Positions 57,612 to 64,000 of a stretch of DNA of 64,000 nucleotides are shown here, one piece after another. The notes under the pieces were generated by a model. It worked only from the letters and a program-made list of their open reading frames with translations, did no database searches and was not told where the DNA came from. Origin of the DNA: Pisolithus tinctorius. Lineage: Eukaryota > Basidiomycota > Agaricomycetes > Boletales > Pisolithaceae. How positions within the stretch are numbered: position 1 is the stretch's first letter; each line of letters begins with the position of its first letter. The translations under genes were made by a program, and so were the position numbers. The stretch lies in assembly GCA_024663395.1 (NCBI GenBank), contig JANFAH010000040.1, forward strand, positions 372,001-436,000, read 5' to 3'.

Positions 57612-60600
57612 TGGCGACAACAGGCTCAGATGTCAACTCCAGTGATGTCTCTGGCGAGCACACTGATGAATGTTATGGCCTTCCTATGCCTGGCAAACAG
57701 GCTCTAGAGAATCCAGACCCACCTCCTGAAGTGAAGTGATGCCACCAGGAAGCAAAGACAACAACCATGCTGCAGGCACCACAGGTTAAGAGATGTAAAG
57801 TTAGTAAGTCTGGCTTCTTCAAATAGCACAATTGGCTAATTGATATGTAGGGGCACTGGGCAACCTGGCTAAATGACCGTTTTCACCTTTGGAAGCAACA
57901 GGTTAGTTTAAACTGTATCACATATTTCTGTTAACACCTTGTGTCAGAGGTCTAGTGGACAGCCCTTGTACGGTGGTGATAAGGGAGATCTTTCAATGGA
58001 TGTTGATGTGGTGGGTGACAGGGAATGTGATGCAAGTATCTTTAAATCTCCTTCAATATATCCACCCTAACATTGTTGCCCCAGGAAAATGGGATACCTC
58101 TCCAACATCCTGGGGAAAGTATGTCAGACTTCCTCAACAGAGGTCTAAACACTTCCAGCCATCCAGTGCCAATTATGCCTCCTAATTTCAACTTCACATT
58201 TACGCATAATCGAAACCAAGAAGCTCCCCCTGCCTTTATACAGCAAACACGAACTTGGTCCTTTGATGGTGCTGGTACTGACAGTGTTGCGCCTGCAGCA
58301 TCCTCCATGGCTCCCTCACCATTGAGCAGTTCTGTGGTTGTGATGCATGCTAACTCATCCTCTGATGTCAATGTTCCCAGTGCACACACCACATCTGCAG
58401 TGTCCTTGGTGGCTCTCTCACCCCATGTGGTTCCTGTCACCAACCCTCCTCATGTGCATGCGACGTTGGCACCCTCCATCGTTCCCTCAGAAGCCAGCAC
58501 TTCTGCCATTAACCCTCCCCATATGCATGCCACATTTACAGTGTCCCCCACACTTCTCTTGGCAAGTTCCATGGGTGGACACCCCGGTTACCCCCAATCA
58601 AGACCTTTGCAGAATTCCATCAGTGCACAGTCTGGTCCTGTACCAGAGCCGACACCTGTGCAAGGTATCTGCACCTATTGTTTATGTCACTTTTGTTGAC
58701 CTTTAACATCTCCCAGGAATTCAAGCTGCAAGTTCCATGAGCGGACACTCCAGTCACTTGCCACCATTTCCTTCGCAGAGTTCCATTCGTGGAAAGTCCG
58801 GTCCCATATCAGGGCCGACACCTGTGCAAGGTATCTGTTCCTACTGTTTATGTCACTCTTGTTGACCTCTAATGTCTTGCATGAATTCAAGCTACAAGTT
58901 CCATGAGCGAACACTCCAGTCATCTGCTGCCATTTCCCTCACAGAGTTCTGTTCATGGTCAGTCTGGCCCTGTACCAGGGCTGACACCTGTGCAAGGTAT
59001 CTGCACCTATTGTTTATGTCACTTTTGTTGACCTTTAACGTCTCCCAGGAATTCAAGCTGCAAGTTCCATGAGTGGACACTCCAGTCACTCACCACTGTT
59101 TCCCTCGCAGAGTTCTGTTCATGGAAAGTCCGGTCCCATACCAGGGCCAACACCTGTGCAAGGTATCTGTTCCTACTGTTTATGTCACTCTTGTTGACCT
59201 CTAATGCCTTGCATGAATTCAAGCTACAAGTTCCATGAGCAGACACTCCAGTCATCTGCTGCCATTTCCCTCACAGAGTTCCGTTCACAGTCAGTCTTGC
59301 CCTGTACCAGGGCCGACAGCTGTGCAAGGTATCTGTTGCTACTGTTTGTGTCACTTTTGTTGACCTCTAATGTCTTACAGGAATTCAAGCTACAAGTTCC
59401 ATGAGCGGACACTCCAGTCATCCACTGCCATTGCCCTTGTTGGGTTCCATTCATGGAAAGTCTGGTCCCATACCAGGGCCGACACCTGTGCAAGGTATCT
59501 GTTCCCCCTGTTTATGATGGTTTTTTCGACCTTCAACGTCCTGCAGGAACTCAAGCTGCAAGTTCCATGAGTGGACACTCCAGTCATCCGCTGCCATTGC
59601 TGTCACAGAGTTCCATTCGCGGTCAGTCTTGCCCTGTACCAGGGCCAACAGCTGTGCAAGGTATCTGTTCCTACTGTTTGTGTCACTTTTGTTGACCTCT
59701 AATGTCTTACAGGAATTCAAGCTACAAGTTCCATGAGCAGACACTCCAGTCATCCGCTGCCATTGCCCTCGCAGAGTTCCGTCCACGGTCAATCTAGCTC
59801 TGTATCAGGGCCGACACCTGTGCAAGGTATCTGTTCCCACTGTTTATGACAGTTTTGTCAACCTCTAACATCCTACAGGAATTCAAACTGCAAATTCCAT
59901 GAGCAAACACTCCAATCACCTGCAGCCCTTGCCCTCACAGAGTTCTGCTCATGGACAATCTGGTCCCATACCAGGGCCGACAGCTGTGCCTGCAAGTTCC
60001 ATGAGCAGTCACTCCAGTCACTGTAACCCAGTGCCATTTCCTTCGCAGAGTTCCATTCATGGGCATTTTGGTTCTGCTCCAGGGTTGACATCCATGGAAG
60101 GCATTCACCCTTCTTTGAGGCAGCCAGCATTGGACAAACTTGATCAAAATGGGCCCTTTCTCAGTGTCATTTCTCATGCATTTAAGACCCTCAAAGAAAA
60201 CCTTAGAGCAGAATTCGCTGCCATTTGTGAAGCAGTTAGTAGACCGGTAATTGTACATCAAAACATTGCGACGAACACCAAGTGCCATAAACGGAAGTCG
60301 CCTGGCACTAATGTACATGATAGTGAAGCCGATGACGAGGCGTTGAATGACGAGTCATCGGATGATGAGGGAGGCACCAGATTTGATCCCTTCGCAAAGG
60401 ATGCCCTCAGAGTAATCTTTTGGGTCGGAGCTCCATCTGCTTCATCTTGATTTCAGTAACTGATTCCCATGTCCAGCAACACCTTCGCAAGCACTTACAA
60501 ATCCTCCTCAAAATTGAATCAACGTCGCAACTTCTGGACACAGTCCCCCCCCCCCACACGAGACGAAATTAGAGCCTTCGACAAGAAGCTGCCTGGTTGC

Positions 60601-61378
60601 ATCGAAATAACCTCCGAGAATTTCTGTTTTGATCTTATTGGAAAGCGGACATCCACCTTTAACAACTGTGCCAAGGCTGTTGCAGCTGCTGATTTTATTG
60701 ATAAAGTTGTCAACCACAAATGGTACAACTACCCCCCCATTCCAGAAAAGTTCTTGAATATGGACTACATCGTATTCATGCTAAATGGGCAATTGAAGCA
60801 TCTTCAGAAAATCTATGATGAACTCCAGGGTGGATATTCCAAGAAACGAAGGTGTCTAGTCGCCACAGCTAGTACCACCCAAAAGCGACAGGCAGGTTCA
60901 CTTTATCTATGTCACTGACTCTGGCTAAGGCCTTGTTTCACCTATACCACAGTTGTTTCAGGCATGTATTGTGATGGCAAAAGATGATGCCAGCATATGT
61001 AGGCATGTCCCACTACTCAAACACATTGGGATAAAAGGTATCAGCTTGGACGAAGGAGAAGGGCCTCTCAAACAGCACACTTATGTTGTATTGACTCCAC
61101 CCTGGAGAAGTGACACTTTGGCTGCTCTGTATCAGCAAATCGACGATTCCCGTGCTGCCCACCAAATGGTGAAGGCAGGTCATATTGGATTGCAGGGTAA
61201 TGCACCACGATTCTGTATCCACCCCAATCCCCCAAAAATGAGCACGAACGCCAAAGTGCCAATGGGATTACCCATCAATTGTTACGATAGGGGTTGGTAT
61301 GACTCTCTCCATGCAGAGGAGCGTAGATTACTGAAGATAGATGAGACAAATGTGTACCCATTTACCAATTCTCGATAG
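57612..61378 (+). pseudogene. multi-exon gene with Ser/Pro repeat exons (transposon-associated type)
   Basis: Starts near ATG 57612 (MATTGSDVNSSDVSGEH). Later exons: SGQPLYGGDKGDLSMDVD; a long Ser/Pro/His-rich exon (58073 to about 58665); then the 166-bp exon-intron array; then 59899-60430 with an acidic tail (DSEADDEALNDESSDDE). Next is an exon with TRDEIRAFDKKLPGCIEI and KVVNHKWYNYPPIPEKFL. Last is 60953-61378, with RHVPLLKHIGIKGISLDEGE, WRSDTLAALYQQID, and MGLPINCYDRGWYDSLHAEE. That end resembles hypothetical proteins frequent near transposons in Agaricomycetes. A run of 11 C at about 60545 is one base too long for the frame, and an early TGA follows PPPEVK, so as written it is broken. Function unknown. 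Confidence 0.5.
58565..60110 (+). repeat. 166-bp exon-plus-intron tandem array
   Basis: Units start at 58565, 58731, 58897, 59063, 59229, 59395, 59561, 59727 and 59893: an exact 166-bp period, plus a last unit at 59995. Each unit is a 114-nt exon (38 codons) encoding a SSMSGHSSH, PSQSSI, GPVPGPTPVQ-type repeat and a 52-nt intron (GTATCTG...CTAAT...CAG). Both splice borders are phase 1, so adding or losing units keeps the frame. Units at 58731 and 59063 have GCAT in place of the acceptor CAG. The last step lacks 64 nt, including the intron. Confidence 0.92.
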
Positions 61379-61540
61379 AAATTTCGGAATATAACTGTCG
61401 ATGAGTTGTATTTTGAACTCGAGATTTGGGCTTCGAACGTCACCCATAAGGATCCATAACCTCAAAGAGAGACAAAGCATTGAATGGCGCTTATTGGATG
61501 CCATGTTTTGACACTCACATTCTTCAATATTCTTTTATTC

Positions 61541-63040
61541 ATGACCATGACCAGCAACTCAACTACTAATGTGTACCAACCAGCCGGGGCTCTGGCTGAT
61601 GGACACACTGACTCTGTTATGTGCCTCTCCTTTTCTCTGTGTGGCAAGTATCTTGCCAGTGGCAGCGAAGATTTACAGCTCATTATTTGGGATGTCCACA
61701 CGAGAGTGATGACACAGAGGGTGTCCCTTCAAAGTCCAGTACTTTGCCTGCAATGGGATGTCCATTCTTCTCATTCTTCGAGACTCATCTTCAGGTGTGA
61801 AGACGGAAAATTGGCACTTGTACCAGCACTTAATGTGAGTGGATATCTTTTTACCCTTTCAATGGAAGTGTACCGCTTGTACTGAATCATGGTGACCCAG
61901 AACCTGGACAACACACAAGACATCCAGAAGGGGATCATGGCGCCTGTTCATTGCCTAGACATGAACCCTTCTTCTGGGGACCTCGCAATAGGAGTAGGCT
62001 GTGAAGTCCACATTGCACGAGAGCTGAACAAAGGTAGACTTACAGTTGTCACAAGGACTGACTGGTAACAGCTCTTTTCTGAATGATAGACATATATACG
62101 ATGGTAATCCTCCTTCCTGCACCGGAAGAGCTCGATGCATGTCAAACAGAGGCAGACATACATATCCAGCCGAGATCTGCACACTTCCTCAAAGGCAAGA
62201 ATCAAGTTGTTGTGGCCTACCTAAATCACAGAGTGATGTATGTCGTTGGAATATCTCACTGTTAGTGTCCTCTAATGTTCCATCAAGCTGCTGGGACATC
62301 TAGAAATCACAATCACTTTGGCAAATCTGTCCTGCTCACGTGCATCAGCATATGTTAGTCCTCGTTTTATCCATCTGGAATCAAACTGACAATCAAGGTT
62401 ACAGAGGGAGTGCGGCACTATCACTGGACAAGACACACATCTTGATATCCAATCTAATGACTGGCCTGGACCTGTATCCTGTGGGCTGCTCTGTCATATC
62501 CTTATCGTTTCCATTCCCATGCGACTCTTCTAATGGAAATTATCCATGCACTATCAATTTTGTTGATTGTGGTCGAAAGGTGGTCAGTGGAGCTACTGAT
62601 GGTAAGGTACGGGTGTGGTGTATGAGAATGGGAACACAAGTCCAAACTCTTCATCACAGAAGTATGTCCAATCCTCTAATGTACCTCATAGCAACTGCTT
62701 ATTCTGTAGGTGTCATGGTACAGGTGCTGTGTAGTTTCCAGGGCAGGAATTACAATTTCTTAGCAACATCTGCTGCTGGACACGGCACGTGCACAACCAT
62801 CAAACTCTGGAAGGCAAAAACAGACATGGAAATCGAACGTGCTTTTGGACAGGTGGGTCGTTTTGCAGCCATAGAGTACTGTATTTCATGGCAGGGATGT
62901 AGCTTTTCAACTTGGATGAAGCAGATCATCCAGGGACTATTAAGATCATTGTGATCACATTCATTCTAGTTCTTGCTTTGAAAGGCGCTTGGGCACTCAT
63001 TCTTGTGTGTATACCATCATTCCCACATCACTATCTCTGA
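61541..63040 (+). pseudogene. WD40-repeat protein with C-terminal membrane helix, one nonsense codon
   Basis: Seven exons: 61541-61834, 61901-62033, 62090-62237, 62288-62353, 62405-62661, 62710-62852, 62903-63040. Introns are 48-66 nt with GT-AG borders, and all phases agree for 392 codons plus TGA. Exon 1 has GHTDSVMCLSFSLCGKYLASG and LQLIIWDV, a WD40 blade. Exon 3 has PAPEELDACQ and LKGKNQVVVAYLNHRV, exon 5 SAALSLDKTHILISNL and KVVSGATDGKVRVW, exon 6 FLATSAAGHGTCTTIKLW. The last exon encodes a hydrophobic helix (IIVITFILVLALKGAWALI), suggesting membrane anchoring. An in-frame TAG at 62301-62303 (codon 197, after CWDI) is the only break seen. This is a recent pseudogene or a sequence error. 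Role unknown. Confidence 0.75.
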
Positions 63041-64000
63041 TGACTTCACAAATAGTCTTTAACCCCTGTTACAGTCAGTGATGACATACGAAGGTTTTGT
63101 CCTGCCTGCTGATTTCACACTCAAGTTGGCACAGGACATCATGCTTGTTGCTCTGACACCCAAATCTGCTTTCTCTCGCCCTTGGCATTTCTTGGTGAAT
63201 GGCACATTTGTTATACATTCATTTCTTCAACATGTCTCACATTCTTTAAACCTCATTACTGTAACAGCTCGTATGGGTCTGACAATCAAACTGCACAAGC
63301 TTCTACTAGAATTCCTGCAATGCATGCAGGATCAAATTGACATTCCCATAGAGACAGAGCACATTTTGTACATATGAAGAAAGTGTCACATCTACTCATT
63401 GAACTGTGATGAAGGGCGCTCTCCTTTCCCTGAAAAAACTTTCCTGCATGTTTCAAATGCCATGTTCTTGAGATACATGGTGGTGAAGGATTCTGTGGGC
63501 CAGAGGGAGACATAACGTGCCATTTCAGGAAACTTTTCACGAGCCTTCCGTGCAAGGTGTTAGCATCATGGAAGCGAACTAAACAGTGTGTGTGACCCAC
63601 TGCCAACAAATATCTCACTATAGCCTCGGGATCCTGCTGACTGTATGGTTTCGTCAGGTCGAAAAACTGCTTGCAAAGCGCATGTACATCATCCTAAATG
63701 ACGGAATCTCAGTTGGTGTTACCATGTTACCAGAAAAGTGTAAATGTGATCTCAACTTGGACTTTGTTGTAGGTACTATCGGACCAGCCCAACATTTCCC
63801 TCAGAGACCACCCACCTAGGCCTGGCTTTGACATCGGTCCAGGAGGATGAGGGATGAGAGCAAGACCTAACATATTTAAAATTCAAGCCAATGGTCAATT
63901 CATGTCACCATTATCGGTACCAACCTTCCAATGGACTCTGGTAGACAAAGTTAGGAAGCAGCATTGTCTCGGCAGTGGTCACTTTGTCCCTGTCCTCTGG
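63041..64000 (-). pseudogene. unidentified relic at right edge
   Basis: On the minus strand, LTKPYSQQDPEAIVRYLLAV and GHTHCLVRFHDANTL (about 63670-63560) are followed, one base out of frame, by KFPEMARYVSLWPTESFTTM and YLKNMAFETCRKVFSGKG (about 63540-63420). The two parts fit as one protein with a single missing base. I do not recognise it. A plus-strand open stretch at 63078-63377 overlaps nothing known. Confidence 0.35.

Noticed and set aside
1..64000. A CRISPR array, defence island or bacterial-type system
   Set aside because: Splice structures and gene families are fungal; no spacer-repeat arrays with unique spacers were seen. The regular 166-bp array is exon-intron repeat.

Overview
The window is fungal nuclear DNA, most likely from an Agaricomycete (mushroom-forming basidiomycete). 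The clues are genes split by many 47-66 nt GT-AG introns with CTNAY-type branch sites, basidiomycete-expanded families (BTB proteins, AIG1-like GTPases, a WD40 protein with a C-terminal membrane helix, DUF6532-like proteins), a Plavaka-type transposase, and dense nested LTR retrotransposons. I found no tRNA, rRNA or CRISPR. All calls come from reading the sequence; no database search was run.

Region 1 (1-17.4 kb) is a decayed segmental-duplication array. Blocks holding a dephospho-CoA kinase (CoaE) relic, an unidentified multi-exon relic and BTB-domain relics recur in both orientations: seven BTB copies and four CoaE copies plus a scrap. One BTB copy (8387-9137) still reads as an intact three-exon gene. 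Nearly all the frameshifts I could resolve are single-base insertions.

Region 2 (18.9-23.3 kb) has host genes. These are a BuGZ/ZNF207-type zinc-finger gene in six exons (two single-base insertions in its zinc-finger exon), an apparently intact AIG1-like GTPase gene, and a truncated GTPase paralogue with a damaged P-loop.

Region 3 (23.9-47.6 kb) is a transposon nest. A Gypsy element (LTR, gag) is split by a 9.3-kb LTR element that has a gag but no pol. That element carries an array of intron-like modules, a captured sterol-dehydrogenase (ERG26-like) fragment and a 1.57-kb fold-back DNA element with TA target duplication. Further right lie solo LTRs, a DUF6532-like pseudogene hit by LTRs, a Plavaka transposase relic joined abruptly to Gypsy RNase H/integrase, and four copies of a 1.86-kb TG...CA repeat with an embedded reading frame.

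Region 4 (48.9-64 kb) holds a gene with a duplicated exon-intron unit, a truncated RING-finger gene, a full-length Ty1/copia element, a gene with an exact 166-bp exon-plus-intron tandem array, a seven-exon WD40 gene broken by one TAG codon, and an unidentified relic at the right edge. The copia element has identical LTRs, a perfect 5-bp target duplication and a 1511-codon polyprotein, and is probably recently active.

The strongest theme is multiplication of intron-bearing units at three loci (27.5-33 kb, 49.2-49.5 kb, 58.6-60 kb).
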